Positions 44,243-54,777 are shown, counted from the stretch's first letter. The stretch: 63,153 nucleotides of DNA from Planctomycetota bacterium (GCA_003389325.1 QQVE01000039.1:1-63153); one strand, 5' to 3'. Translations and numbers: made by a program. Notes: generated by a model from the sequence alone, not told the origin.

Positions 44243-45319
44243 CTACGGCAGGATGAACACGAATCCCGTCACGATGGCCGTCTCGACCAGGGCGGCATAC
44301 CACTGGAAGCGGCGATTTCCATAGCCGGGCAGCGGGCAGTCGCCGCAGCGGCTGAAACCGTTCGAGCACTGGCAGGATCGTGGCGGCCGACGCGTCATCT
44401 TGTACGGCAACGCGGCGATCGAGCTGAAGAAACGCACGCCGGACAGTCCCGTCTGCAAGTAGCCTACGTTGCAGCCATAGCGCTCGAGTTTGATGTCTTC
44501 GAAGTACAGCGGACGATAGCAGATGGTCCACGGCGTATAGCGGCAGAAGACTTCGGCCGGCTGGTCGCTGGGAAAGGTCTCATCGATCGTCGGTTGGTCG
44601 GCCAGCCACTCGGCCGCCATGTCCTCCGGAAAGGCACTGCCCGCCGGCGGGCGAATGTCGATCGTCACGTCGAGCACCGAGCGATGGATGCGATCTTCTT
44701 CCGCCGACAAGCTCCCCTGCTGCTGGCGCAACGCACGCGGAGCCTCGATCACCTCGGGCGCTTGGGCCACTTGCTCGACGCCGGGCAACTCGGCGACGTA
44801 CTCAACCGGCTCGGCCTGCGGCGTGTGAAGGTCGGTGGCGCCGTCCGGCGAATCGTAAGCCATCGCTTCCGCCGCCGGTGGATCCGCGGCGGGAGTGGGC
44901 TCCTCGCTTGGCCTGAGAGCTTCGACTTCGGCCACCGAAGCGATCACTTCGGTCGCAGCCGCATCGTCGGCAACTTCGATTTGCACATACTCATCGCTGG
45001 GGGCTTCCACGTCGGGCCGCACGACCTCTTCGTTGACGGCAGCCGCGACACTGCTGGCCAGGCTCGGCGCGTCGGGCATCTCCGACGGATCGTCGCTGGC
45101 CACGGCAACCGCCTGCGGCTCGCTCTGGTCGGAAACGACAAAGGCCGCGCCGTCGCCATCCGGTGCAATCGGAAGCACGCTCTCGTCGTAGTCGCGCGCG
45201 CTTTCGGACTGCGCCAGCATGTGCATGGTTTCGGCGGTCAGGGTCGTGCCGACCAGACCCGAAGTGCAACCCGACGCGGCCACGGCCGCCAAGAGCGAAC
45301 AGATGGCAAGAGCTTTCAT
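44243..45319 (-). CDS. Hypothetical lipoprotein with a planctomycete C-terminal module
   Basis: A 358-residue lipoprotein. The signal peptide ends with the lipobox AASGC (Cys18). Residues about 40-215 are low-complexity and acidic (Ala/Glu/Asp/Pro-rich), likely an extended linker. The C-terminal 120 residues are ordered and carry FCRYTPWTICYRPLYFEDIKLERYGC followed by a cysteine-rich CQCSNGFSRCGDCP region and a final hydrophobic helix. I recall the CYRPLYFEDxxLERYG type of module from other planctomycete envelope proteins, but no function. The stop is 2 bases from the M50 gene stop, so the genes converge. The start has a strong AGGGGGTG ribosome binding site. Confidence 0.72.
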   Translation of the reverse strand: MKALAICSLLAAVAASGCTSGLVGTTLTAETMHMLAQSESARDYDESVLPIAPDGDGAAFVVSDQSEPQAVAVASDDPSEMPDAPSLASSVAAAVNEEVVRPDVEAPSDEYVQIEVADDAAATEVIASVAEVEALRPSEEPTPAADPPAAEAMAYDSPDGATDLHTPQAEPVEYVAELPGVEQVAQAPEVIEAPRALRQQQGSLSAEEDRIHRSVLDVTIDIRPPAGSAFPEDMAAEWLADQPTIDETFPSDQPAEVFCRYTPWTICYRPLYFEDIKLERYGCNVGYLQTGLSGVRFFSSIAALPYKMTRRPPRSCQCSNGFSRCGDCPLPGYGNRRFQWYAALVETAIVTGFVFILP

Positions 45320-45551
45320 GCGAGCACCCCCTATGCTTACGATTCCCTTCGACGCCGGCTAAACGGCACCTCGATCATTTCTGGCACAACCGGCAAAGGC
45401 CGCCCGACCGTCAAGAATTGCCCAATTTGCGCTCCCTTTGGGAACGAAGAAATTTGACGTCCTGCGAGGCGGCTAGAAATAATGGGATTTTCGTGCCAGG
45501 TGCGGTGGCGAACGCTCTTCTCGGCGCGCATCAAGCTAAGGAACACGGTCC

Positions 45552-48500
45552 ATGCGACGGCCGCACGTGGCTCGAATTCGCGATCTGCTACGCCGCAACT
45601 GGTACGCGCCGAAGGCGTTGCCCGAGCGCCAGCACGAGGTGCCCGGCCTGGTACTGCGACCGCTCGAAGAGCGCCGCGTGCTGTCGGCCGCTGCCGCGGC
45701 GATGGCGCTGGCGCAACAGATGGAAGCCAGCGGCGTCGAGAAACCCGAGGGCACCGACAAGAGCCCCGATCCGGCCACCCCGCTGGGCACCGACGCGGCC
45801 AAGAAAGAGCCCATCGATCCGGGCGATCGCACGGTGCAGGTCGAAAGCACCGCGAGCACGGCCCAGCACGACGACACCAAGGGCCCGGCTGCCGAGAACC
45901 TGAGCGAGAGTGAGAACCGCAGCACGGGCGACACCGAGGATCTCGAAACAGAAGTCGCCACGCCGGCTGAAGCCGAACAAGTGCAACTCGAGCTGACCGT
46001 GGCCGACGATCAAACCGTTGACGAAGGCGCTCCGCTCGACCTGGAGAACATTGGCGAGTTCACGGACCTGTTTCCCTTCAAGCCGGTGTACGAGTACACG
46101 ATCGACTGGGGCGACGGCACCACCAGCGAAGGCACGGCCGACATCCACTTTGCCGGCGGCGACGGCTTACCGCTCGAAGGCTCGCTGGATGGCTCTCACG
46201 TCTACGCCGACAACGGCATCTACACCGTGACGGTAACCGTTACCAACGTCGCCGACGACCTCTCGGTCAGCGAATCGTTCCAGGTGACGGTGAACAACGT
46301 CGCGCCGTCGCTGACCGTGCCGGCAGATCCAACCGTCGACGAGGGCGAGCAGCTCGACGTTCTCGTCGAGGTGTCCGATCCGGGCTTCGACAACCCGCTC
46401 AACGAAGGCGGCGAAACGACCGAGCAGTTTACCTATGCCATCGACTGGGGCGACGGCACGCCGGTCGACTCGGGCGCCGTGACTGTCGACCAACTAGGCG
46501 AGCCCGGTGCCCCCACGCTGGGATCGTTCAACGGCAGTCACGTCTACGCCGACAACGGAATCTATACGGTCACCGTGACGGTCAACGACGATGACGGCGG
46601 CACCGCCATTCAGACGTTTCACGTCACCGTGTTGAACGTGACGCCCACGCTCGCCGTGCCCGAGGACCAGGTGGTCGACGAAGGACAACTGCTGACGCTG
46701 GAGAACATCGGGCAGGTGACCGATCCCGGCTTCGACAACCTGCTCAACGAGGGCGGGGAGATGCGCGAGCAGTTCACCTTTGCCATCGACTGGGGCGACG
46801 GCACGGAAGTCGATTCCGGCGCGGTGACGATCGACGTGCCAGGGCAGCCGGGCGTGCCGACCCAAGGCTCGTTCGACGGCGCGCATACATATGCCGACAA
46901 CGGGATTTACACGGTCACGGTGACCGTCAGCGACGACGACGGCGGCACCACCAGCGAAACGTTCACCGTGGTCGTGAACAACGTGGCGCCGGTGCTCACA
47001 GTGGTCGAGGACCAGGTCGTCGACGAAGGCTCGGAGCTGCAGATTATCGACATCGGTCAGTTCACCGATCCCGGCTACGACAACCCGTTCAACGAGGGCG
47101 GCGAAACCAGCGAGCAGTTCACCTACGCCATCGACTGGGGCGACGGCTCGCCGGTCGACTCCGGGGCGGCGACGATCGACGTGCCCGGCGGACCCGGCAC
47201 GCCGACGCAAGGCTCGTTCGACGGCGCGCACATCTATGCCGACAACGGGCTGTACACCGTCACCGTTACCGTCACCGACGACGATGGCGGCAGCGACACC
47301 GCCACTTTCCACGTGCTGGTGAACAACGTCGCCCCCACGCTCACGGTGCCGGAAAACATCGTGATCGACGAAGGCACGACGCTTTCGATCGAGGATATCG
47401 GCCAGTTCAGCGACCCGGGCTTCGACAACCCGCTGAACGTGGGCGGCGAAGTGCGCGAGCAGTTCACCTACTCGATCGATTGGGGCAACGGTCTTGACGT
47501 CGAATCAGGGGCCCCGACGATCGACGTCATCGGTGGCCCCGGGGTACCCACCCAAGGCTCCTTCGACGGCGCCGCGGGCTACTATCCCGACGACGGCGTG
47601 TATACCGTGACGGTGACGGTGAGCGACGACGATGGTGGAACGGCGGTGGCCACTTTCACCGTCACCGTGCAGAACGTCGATCCGGTGCTTTCGCTCGAAG
47701 GCAACCAGGTCCTCGACGAGGGCTCCACCTTCACGATCGACGCGACGTTCTTCGACCCCGGAGCGGATAACCCGGCTCGCGAAACGAGCGAGTCGTTCAT
47801 GTACACGATCGATTGGGGCGACGGCACGCCGCCACAAATGGGCATCCCGACGGTGACCACCCCGCCGCTGACGCCCTCAGAGGGCTTCTTTGGCGGCTCG
47901 CACGTCTACGCCGACAACGGGCTATACACCGTCACCGTCACGCTGGTCGACGACGACGGCGGCGTGGCCGTGGAAACGTTGACCGTGCAAGTAAACAACG
48001 TCGCCCCTACGCTCGTCGTGCCGCCCGACCAGAACGCCCAGCAGGGCGAACTGCTCTTCCTGGAAGACATCGGCCAGTTCACGGATCCCGGTTTCGATAA
48101 CCTGCTCAACGTGGACGGCGAAACTACGGAACGATTTTCGTATTCGATCGACTGGGGTGACGGCTCGCCGATCGACTCGGGCGAAGCCCCCATCGACCAA
48201 CCCGGCGGCCCGGGCATGCTGACCGAAGGTTCGTTCAACGGCGGGCACGTGTACAACCAGGCCGGCGTGTTCGAGGTTGTGGTCACGGTGGTCGACGACG
48301 ACGGCGGCGTGGCCAGCGACTCGTTTCTGGTGGTCATTAGTTCGGCGCCGATCTTGTTGGTCAGCGGTCCCGATCAAACGGTCAACGAAGGGTCGGTGTT
48401 ATTTGTCGAGGACATCGGCCAATTCGTCGACTCGCTGCCCGGCGGCGCCGCGGCGTACGAGTACACGATCGACTGGGGCGACGGACGAGGCGTGGATTCC

Positions 48501-49739
48501 GGCCTGGCCACGATCGACTTCGTGGGCGGCGAAGAGACGCTCACCAGTGGATCGTTCAACGGCAGTCATATCTACGCCGACAACGGACTGTACACGGTCA
48601 CCCTGACGATCACAGCTCTCAACAACGGCGAGCCGCTCCCCCCGGGCGAAGGTCAGGAGCCGTTCTTGCGCACGGCAACGACCACGCTCGAGGTTTCGGT
48701 CCAGAACGTCGCCCCCACGCTGATCTCGGTCGGCAACCAGGAAGTCACGCTGGGCACGATCCTGACGATTGGCGACATCGGACTGTTTACCGATCCGGGA
48801 TTCGACAATCCCTTGAACGTGGGCGGAGAGACGACCGAGCGATTCACGTTCGCGATCAACTGGGGCGACGGCTCTCCGATCGACTCGGGCCAGGGCACGA
48901 TCGACGTTTCGGGCGCCCCGCTTTTGCTCACCTCGGGCTCGTTTGATGGAGCCCACGCGTTCGGCACGCCGGGAGAGTTCACCGTGTTCGTCACCTTAGC
49001 CGACGACGATGGCGGCATGGCCGTAGCGTCGTTCGACGTGACGGTCACGTTCATCAGAGAGCCGCCCGCCTCGGGCGCGTTTCCTCCCGGCGGCGGCGGC
49101 ACGGTGGCGTCCGAACCCGGGTCCGAACCCGCACCCGTCGCGCCGCTTCCGGCGCCAATTCCCACCGCCCAGCGCATCTTTCGCCCGGCCAACACAGGCG
49201 CGGTGGCCGGAGCCGAAACCAAGTTGGTGTTGCGCGTCGTCTCGCCCGAGGGCGTTGAAGACAAGGACAACGACGTGCTATTGTCCGACGATGTGCTGGA
49301 CAACCTGCGAGACTTCTTCAAGCGGCTGCCGCCCAAGCACTACCGCATTTACCTGATCCAGCCCGACGGCGTCGAGCGGTTGGTGATCGACACGATGGAG
49401 TTCGACCAGGTTCCGCAAGAGCCCGTCATCCTGCCGGTCAATCCGAGGGCGGGCGAGTTTCCACCCGCGCGTCCCGAAGCCGAGCAAGGCAATCTGCCCG
49501 AGCAAGAGACTCCGGCCGCGCAAGAGATGCCGGCCGAGGACGACGCGCCGCTTGAGATCGACGAGTTGCCGGTTCCGGAAGACGGCCCGCAAGCAGGAAA
49601 CACGCAAGCCGCAGCGTTGGCCCTCGGCGGTGGCCTGGGCACGCTCGTACCCGCGGCGCGCAGACCGCGCGTCCGCGCCGCGAGGAAACGCCTGGCGCCT
49701 CTGAACAAACTGAGTCGCTTGCTCCGCAAAGCGAGGTAG
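45552..49739 (+). CDS. LEPR-XLL-type secreted protein with nine PKD repeats
   Basis: A 1395-residue protein. Near the N-terminus, residues 35-46 (LRPLEERRVLSA) match the LEPR-XLL-type motif found at the start of very large planctomycete proteins; it replaces a normal signal peptide. Residues 50-145 are a low-complexity linker. From about 147 to 1166 there are nine tandem repeats of about 110-125 residues, each a PKD-like beta-sandwich with D-E-G near the start, IDWGDG in the middle and HxYADNGxYTVTVTVxDDDGG at the end. The tail (1170-1395) is Pro/Glu-rich and ends with a basic stretch. PKD proteins are usually surface or matrix proteins. The kinase gene starts 3 bases after the stop, so the two are one operon. 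Confidence 0.88.
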   Translation: MRRPHVARIRDLLRRNWYAPKALPERQHEVPGLVLRPLEERRVLSAAAAAMALAQQMEASGVEKPEGTDKSPDPATPLGTDAAKKEPIDPGDRTVQVESTASTAQHDDTKGPAAENLSESENRSTGDTEDLETEVATPAEAEQVQLELTVADDQTVDEGAPLDLENIGEFTDLFPFKPVYEYTIDWGDGTTSEGTADIHFAGGDGLPLEGSLDGSHVYADNGIYTVTVTVTNVADDLSVSESFQVTVNNVAPSLTVPADPTVDEGEQLDVLVEVSDPGFDNPLNEGGETTEQFTYAIDWGDGTPVDSGAVTVDQLGEPGAPTLGSFNGSHVYADNGIYTVTVTVNDDDGGTAIQTFHVTVLNVTPTLAVPEDQVVDEGQLLTLENIGQVTDPGFDNLLNEGGEMREQFTFAIDWGDGTEVDSGAVTIDVPGQPGVPTQGSFDGAHTYADNGIYTVTVTVSDDDGGTTSETFTVVVNNVAPVLTVVEDQVVDEGSELQIIDIGQFTDPGYDNPFNEGGETSEQFTYAIDWGDGSPVDSGAATIDVPGGPGTPTQGSFDGAHIYADNGLYTVTVTVTDDDGGSDTATFHVLVNNVAPTLTVPENIVIDEGTTLSIEDIGQFSDPGFDNPLNVGGEVREQFTYSIDWGNGLDVESGAPTIDVIGGPGVPTQGSFDGAAGYYPDDGVYTVTVTVSDDDGGTAVATFTVTVQNVDPVLSLEGNQVLDEGSTFTIDATFFDPGADNPARETSESFMYTIDWGDGTPPQMGIPTVTTPPLTPSEGFFGGSHVYADNGLYTVTVTLVDDDGGVAVETLTVQVNNVAPTLVVPPDQNAQQGELLFLEDIGQFTDPGFDNLLNVDGETTERFSYSIDWGDGSPIDSGEAPIDQPGGPGMLTEGSFNGGHVYNQAGVFEVVVTVVDDDGGVASDSFLVVISSAPILLVSGPDQTVNEGSVLFVEDIGQFVDSLPGGAAAYEYTIDWGDGRGVDSGLATIDFVGGEETLTSGSFNGSHIYADNGLYTVTLTITALNNGEPLPPGEGQEPFLRTATTTLEVSVQNVAPTLISVGNQEVTLGTILTIGDIGLFTDPGFDNPLNVGGETTERFTFAINWGDGSPIDSGQGTIDVSGAPLLLTSGSFDGAHAFGTPGEFTVFVTLADDDGGMAVASFDVTVTFIREPPASGAFPPGGGGTVASEPGSEPAPVAPLPAPIPTAQRIFRPANTGAVAGAETKLVLRVVSPEGVEDKDNDVLLSDDVLDNLRDFFKRLPPKHYRIYLIQPDGVERLVIDTMEFDQVPQEPVILPVNPRAGEFPPARPEAEQGNLPEQETPAAQEMPAEDDAPLEIDELPVPEDGPQAGNTQAAALALGGGLGTLVPAARRPRVRAARKRLAPLNKLSRLLRKAR
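45990..49050 (+). repeat. Nine tandem PKD-encoding units of about 340 bp
   Basis: The DNA encodes nine tandem domain copies, each marked by an IDWGDG (one INWGDG, one IDWGNG) codon block. The copies are clearly related but differ by scattered substitutions, so they are old duplications and not recent slippage. Recombination between copies is possible. Confidence 0.8.
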
Positions 49740-49742
49740 TCG

Positions 49743-52700
49743 ATGCTGATCTGTCCCGCCTGCAAGAGCGGCGTCAAAGAGGTACCCGACTCGGGCAATT
49801 GTCCGCAGTGCGGCCAGGCGCTGCCGCCGCCGGGCAGCGCCACCGAAGGCCCCGAAGTGCCCACCCTGGCTCAGACGGCCGAGCTGCCCCCGGCCGATGC
49901 GCCCACCGACAAGGGCGAGATCGCCGCGACCATGCAGCTTCCCGACGAGCCCGGGCATTCGCTGTCGATCGCGCCGCGCAAGCTCTCGCAGAAAAACATT
50001 CAGATGATCACGCAGTCGTGGCAGGGCGCGCTGTCGCAGGATGCCACGCCGCGCACGTCGCTGAAGCTGGAATCCAAGGCGGCCCCGGGCACCGCTTCGT
50101 CGCTGGTGGTTAACCTGCGAGGCTTGCGCAACGTCGAAGAAAAAGAGCACAAGCTACCGCCCGGCGCGGGTGCCGACTACGAACTGCTCAATGTGATCGG
50201 CAAGGGCGGCATGGGCGTAGTCTATTCAGCGCGGCAGGCCTCGGTCGACCGCATGGTGGCGGTAAAGATGATCCGCCCGCAGGTGGCCCGCGACCGGGAA
50301 CGCCGCGAGAAGTTTCTCTCCGAAGCGGTCGTGACCGGCGATCTGGACCACCCGAACATTGTGCCCATCTACGAACTGGGGGCCGACGAGCAGGACGCGC
50401 TCTTCTACTCGATGAAGCGCGTGCAGGGTACGCCCTGGTCGCACGTGATCGCTACGAAGTCGCTGGTCGACAACCTCGAGATCCTGATGAAGGTAGCCGA
50501 CGCCGTGGCCTTTGCACACGCCAACGGTGTGGTGCATCGCGATCTGAAGCCCGAAAACGTGATGCTGGGCGACTTCGGCGAAGTGCTGGTGATGGACTGG
50601 GGGCTGGCCCTGGCCACGGCCAGCTTCCGGCACTCTGAGTTCGTCACGGGGCCCGACAGCATGGGCGGCACGCCGGCCTACATGGCGCCGGAGATGGTGA
50701 CCGGACCCTTCGAGATCATCGGCCCCCCGTGCGACATCTACTTGTTGGGAGCCTTGTTGTTCGAAGTCGCCACCGGCAAGCGGCCGCATCACGGCAAGTC
50801 GGCGCAGGAATGCCTGCTGGCGGCAGCGCGGAACGAGATTCAGCCCACCGAAAAAAAGGGAGAGCTCGTCGACATTGCCTACCGGGCCATGGCGACCGAC
50901 CCGGGCGATCGCTACGCCAGCGTGCAGGAATTTCAGGCGGCGATCCGCGACTATTACTCTCACATGGAGAGCATCTCGCTCTCGACCCGGGCCGACAGCG
51001 AGTTGGCCCAGGCGCGGAAGAGCGGCGATTACCAGAGCTATGCCCATGCCTTGTTCGGGTTCGAGGAAGCACTGGCGCTGTGGTCGGGCAACGCGCGAGC
51101 CCGCACCGGCATTTCGGAAACGCGGCTGGCCTATGCGACAAGCGCCAAGCAGAAGGGCGACTTTGAGTTGGGCGCGTCGCTGCTCGACGTAGACAATCCC
51201 GAACACGCGGATTTGCGAGCTGAACTCGAAGCAGCCCAGCGCGAACGTGACGCGCGGCACAAGTGGCTGACGCGGTTCCGGCGCATTGCCGTAGCCATGG
51301 CCGTCGTGCTGGCCGGGGTAATCTTGACGGCGTTGGTGCTGGTGACCCAGGCCCGCAACGAAGCCATCGCCCAGGGTGAGATTGCCAAGACCGAACGCGA
51401 CAATGCCCGCCAGCAGGAAGAGATTGCCAGGGGCGAACGCGACAAGGCGAACGAGGCCCGCGAGGCGGCCGAGATGGCCCGCAACGAAGAGGCCCGGCAG
51501 CGCGAGGAAGCCGAACGCCAGGAACGTTTGGCCGAGGAAGCGCGCGACCGCGCCGAAGAACAACGCCGCCGCGCCGAGGTGGCCCAGGCCGAAGCCGAAC
51601 GCCAAGAGGGCATCGCGCGAGAGCAGGAAGGAATCGCCATCGCCCAGGAGCGGCGAGCCAAGGAGGCCGCTTACGGGGCCCGCATCGGCATGGCGGCGGC
51701 CAAGATCGACGAGAACGCCTTCGATACGGCCTCGGCCGTGCTCGACGCCTGCGAACCGGTCAGTTTGCGGCACTGGGAATGGGGTTATCTCAAGCGGCTA
51801 TGCGAGCAAGGCCGCAACTTTCCCGCCGAGGGCACGGTGCGAAACGTGGTTTTCGCCCCGCAAGGCGATTGGTTTGCCACGGCCGGCGACGACGGTCGGG
51901 TCACGCTCTGGGATCGGCAAACCGGCACGCAGCGCGAAACGTTCGAACACGGCGGACCCGTGCACGCGATGGCCGTCGCTCCCGATGGCCGGCAGTTGGC
52001 CGTCGGCGGCGAGGGTGGGTCGCTGCAAGTCGTGACCGTCGAGGGCAACGCTCCGCCCCGCCCGCTGCAAGGACACACCGCACGCGTGCTGGGTGTCTCC
52101 TTTTCGCCGGACGGGCGCTGGCTGTTGAGTTGCTCGCGCGACCGCACGGTGCGCGTGTGGGACGTGGCTACCGGCACCGAGGCCACGGCGCCTCTACGCG
52201 GCCACTACGATTGGGTTTGGTCGGCATCGTTCTCACCCGATGGGAAGCAGATCGTCACGGCCGGCGGCGACGCCCGGGTGCTCGTTTATTCCTTTACGAG
52301 CGATCCGGTTGATGCGGCCGGACCGTCGATCGAGCCGAAACGCGAGTTCCTGGGGCACGAGGGCGCGGTGTACTGTGCCGCGTTCTCGCCCGATGGCAAG
52401 CAGATTGTTTCGGCGGGCTACTACAAGCGCGTGCTGGTGTGGGGCGCTGACGAAATCGACGATGTTGAGCTCACGCAACTGGTCGCGCTGTCCGATCCGG
52501 TGCCCGTGCAGGAAGTGCGCGCCTTCGCGGGCCACTTAGGACCGGTGCGCAGCGTCAGTTTCTCGCCCGACGGGCGGTACGTGATTAGCGCCGGCGACGA
52601 TAAGGTCGTGCGCGTGTGGGACGCCATCACGGGTCGTCCGCACGCCGTGTTGCGCGGGCATAGTCGGCCCGTGCTGTCCTGTGCCGTCTCGCCCGAGGGC

Positions 52701-54746
52701 CGGCAACTGCTTTCCGGCGGGCAGGACGGCGAAATCAAGCTATGGGATCTCGTCGGTTACAAGCAAGCGCCGCAGGGTATCGCCCTGACCGGGCACGAGG
52801 ATGCCGTGGAACACGCGGCTTTTTCCCGCGACGGCCGCCGCATCGTCACGGCCAGCCGCGACCGCACGGCGCGAATCTACGACCCGCAAAACGAACAGGA
52901 GGCCATCTCGCTCAGCGAGGGACACGAGTTTCTCACCTCGCGCGCCGTCTACTTCCACGACGGCAAACGGTTGATTACTTCCGGAGGGGACAACACGACG
53001 CGCTTGTGGGATGCCCCGCGCGGATTGGAACTGGCGGCGATGGAAGGTACGGGCCGCAACGCGGCGGCGGCCGTCTCGCGCGACGGACGATGGATCGTGA
53101 CGGGCAACTACCACGGCGGCGGTGATTCCGAAGAAATGGCTTCGCGGCGGCAGATCGCGCTTTGGCAACTCGACGACGCGCGCGAAAGCGTCGAGCAGCA
53201 CACGTTCGACGACGCAGGCTTCGGCACCGGCCACGAGGCCCTGGTCACGGCCGTGGCCGTCTCGCCCGAGGGCCGATGGCTGTTCTCCGGCGACGATAAC
53301 GGCGAGGGTCGCTTGTGGGATGCCAGGAGCGGAACGCTGGCCCACGCCCTCTCAGGCCACACGCACCGCATCACCCGCGCCGAGTTCTCGCCCGACGGCA
53401 GTCGGTTGTTGACGGCCAGCCGCGACGGCACGGTGGCCCAATGGGACGTTGCCAGCGGCGAGGAGTTGGACACAACGATCTCGATCGCCAATCCCGGGCA
53501 GCGCGACGCGTTCGACGCCCCGGTGCTCGACATGGCGCTTTCGCCCGACGGGACACGGCTGCTGACACTTTCGGAATACAAGCCAGGCGGCAACCTCGAG
53601 TGCGCCGTGGAGTTGTGGGACGTCGACAGCGCTAAGCTGCTCGGCGAACTCTACCGTGGCGAGGATACGTTGACTTCGATCGCCTTCGGGCCCGAGGGCA
53701 GCACGGCCCTGGCCGCCGGCAGCACGCCCGACCGCGTCGGCATCGTGCGCAAGTGGAACGTCGATACGGGCGAAGAAATCGTCGGCCGCGAAAGCCACGC
53801 ATTGTTGGACTTCTCCGGAAGTCGCGATTCGGTGTGGGCGGCCATCTCGGCGCCCGACGGAGAGCGCGTGCTCACGGTTGGGGGCAACGGGGCAACACTT
53901 TGGAACCCCGCAAGTGCGGACGAGCCCGAACTGGTATTCAAGCCCCACGGCGGCGTAGTCGCAGCCGGCTTCTCGCCGAGCGGCCGCTATGTCGTGACCG
54001 GCAGCCTCGACCGCCGAGCCAAGATCTGGAGTGTCGAGACCTCGCGCGCCGTGACGCAGTTGCCCGCGGAGCACGAAGGCCCGCTGACGACGGCAATGTT
54101 CTCGCCGGTCGATGAAGGGCTGCTGCTGACCGCCAGCCAGGACGGCACGGCGCGGCTCTGGCGATTCCCCGGAGCCAAGGTCGTGCACGTTCTTGATCAC
54201 GCCAGCGGCGACAACGAAGCCAGGGCCGTGCACGCGGCCGCGTTCTCGCCCGACGGCAAGCACGTGCTCACGGCCGGCCAGGACGCGAATATCCGCCTGT
54301 GGGACGTCGACAGCGGCCGGATGGTGGCCAGGGTTGCGTGGAATTCGCCCGCGCTGGCGGTCGCCTACGCGCGCGACGGTGCGCGGTTCGTCGTGGGGTT
54401 CGAGAGCGCTCGCGCGGTGATCTTCGATGCGGTCACGCGTGAACCCCTCAGCGAGCTGCGCGGCCACACCGACGACGTGACCTCGGTGGCCTTCTCGCCC
54501 GACGGCCGCCGCGTGCTCACCGGCAGCAGCGATCGCCTGGCTAAGATCTGGGACGCATCGCCGCCCGACGCCGAGTCGGCGCCGACGGGAGAACTGCCGC
54601 CAGCAAAGGAAATGTTGACGCTCGACTACCACGACCAGGCGGTCACGTCGGTAAGCTTTGCTCCCGATGGCCAAGCCGTGCTCACCTCGAGCCGCGACGG
54701 CACCTCCGTTCTGTGGCCCGCCGCGCCCTGGCAGGCGACCGAATAA
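49743..54746 (+). CDS. Zinc-ribbon Ser/Thr protein kinase with 21 WD-type blades
   Basis: A 1667-residue membrane kinase. Cys4, Cys7, Cys20 and Cys23 form a CxxC-x12-CxxC zinc ribbon. The kinase domain covers about 146-405: GKGGMGVVY, Lys175 in VAVK, HRDLKPEN with Asp267, and DWG (Asp285) in place of DFG. This still keeps the Mg-binding aspartate. A membrane helix lies at about 514-534, followed by a charged coiled coil (535-650). From about 690 to the end I count 21 WD-type repeats (SPDGxxxxxxxxDxxxxxWD), which would fit three seven-bladed propellers. The kinase would be cytoplasmic and the propellers periplasmic. The start is 3 bases after the stop of the PKD protein, so it may monitor that protein. 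Confidence 0.9.
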   Translation: MLICPACKSGVKEVPDSGNCPQCGQALPPPGSATEGPEVPTLAQTAELPPADAPTDKGEIAATMQLPDEPGHSLSIAPRKLSQKNIQMITQSWQGALSQDATPRTSLKLESKAAPGTASSLVVNLRGLRNVEEKEHKLPPGAGADYELLNVIGKGGMGVVYSARQASVDRMVAVKMIRPQVARDRERREKFLSEAVVTGDLDHPNIVPIYELGADEQDALFYSMKRVQGTPWSHVIATKSLVDNLEILMKVADAVAFAHANGVVHRDLKPENVMLGDFGEVLVMDWGLALATASFRHSEFVTGPDSMGGTPAYMAPEMVTGPFEIIGPPCDIYLLGALLFEVATGKRPHHGKSAQECLLAAARNEIQPTEKKGELVDIAYRAMATDPGDRYASVQEFQAAIRDYYSHMESISLSTRADSELAQARKSGDYQSYAHALFGFEEALALWSGNARARTGISETRLAYATSAKQKGDFELGASLLDVDNPEHADLRAELEAAQRERDARHKWLTRFRRIAVAMAVVLAGVILTALVLVTQARNEAIAQGEIAKTERDNARQQEEIARGERDKANEAREAAEMARNEEARQREEAERQERLAEEARDRAEEQRRRAEVAQAEAERQEGIAREQEGIAIAQERRAKEAAYGARIGMAAAKIDENAFDTASAVLDACEPVSLRHWEWGYLKRLCEQGRNFPAEGTVRNVVFAPQGDWFATAGDDGRVTLWDRQTGTQRETFEHGGPVHAMAVAPDGRQLAVGGEGGSLQVVTVEGNAPPRPLQGHTARVLGVSFSPDGRWLLSCSRDRTVRVWDVATGTEATAPLRGHYDWVWSASFSPDGKQIVTAGGDARVLVYSFTSDPVDAAGPSIEPKREFLGHEGAVYCAAFSPDGKQIVSAGYYKRVLVWGADEIDDVELTQLVALSDPVPVQEVRAFAGHLGPVRSVSFSPDGRYVISAGDDKVVRVWDAITGRPHAVLRGHSRPVLSCAVSPEGRQLLSGGQDGEIKLWDLVGYKQAPQGIALTGHEDAVEHAAFSRDGRRIVTASRDRTARIYDPQNEQEAISLSEGHEFLTSRAVYFHDGKRLITSGGDNTTRLWDAPRGLELAAMEGTGRNAAAAVSRDGRWIVTGNYHGGGDSEEMASRRQIALWQLDDARESVEQHTFDDAGFGTGHEALVTAVAVSPEGRWLFSGDDNGEGRLWDARSGTLAHALSGHTHRITRAEFSPDGSRLLTASRDGTVAQWDVASGEELDTTISIANPGQRDAFDAPVLDMALSPDGTRLLTLSEYKPGGNLECAVELWDVDSAKLLGELYRGEDTLTSIAFGPEGSTALAAGSTPDRVGIVRKWNVDTGEEIVGRESHALLDFSGSRDSVWAAISAPDGERVLTVGGNGATLWNPASADEPELVFKPHGGVVAAGFSPSGRYVVTGSLDRRAKIWSVETSRAVTQLPAEHEGPLTTAMFSPVDEGLLLTASQDGTARLWRFPGAKVVHVLDHASGDNEARAVHAAAFSPDGKHVLTAGQDANIRLWDVDSGRMVARVAWNSPALAVAYARDGARFVVGFESARAVIFDAVTREPLSELRGHTDDVTSVAFSPDGRRVLTGSSDRLAKIWDASPPDAESAPTGELPPAKEMLTLDYHDQAVTSVSFAPDGQAVLTSSRDGTSVLWPAAPWQATE

Positions 54747-54777
54747 AGAGCACGCCTCGCGAGCTGCGGCCAGCGAG

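Noticed and set aside
45454..45484. Promoter of the PKD gene (TTGACG with AT-rich stretch)
   Set aside because: The -35-like TTGACG is fair but the -10 does not fit any hexamer at usual spacing.
45990..49050. Repeat block as CRISPR or variable-number array
   Set aside because: Units are about 340 bp, in frame, and encode PKD domains; no short direct repeats with spacers are present.
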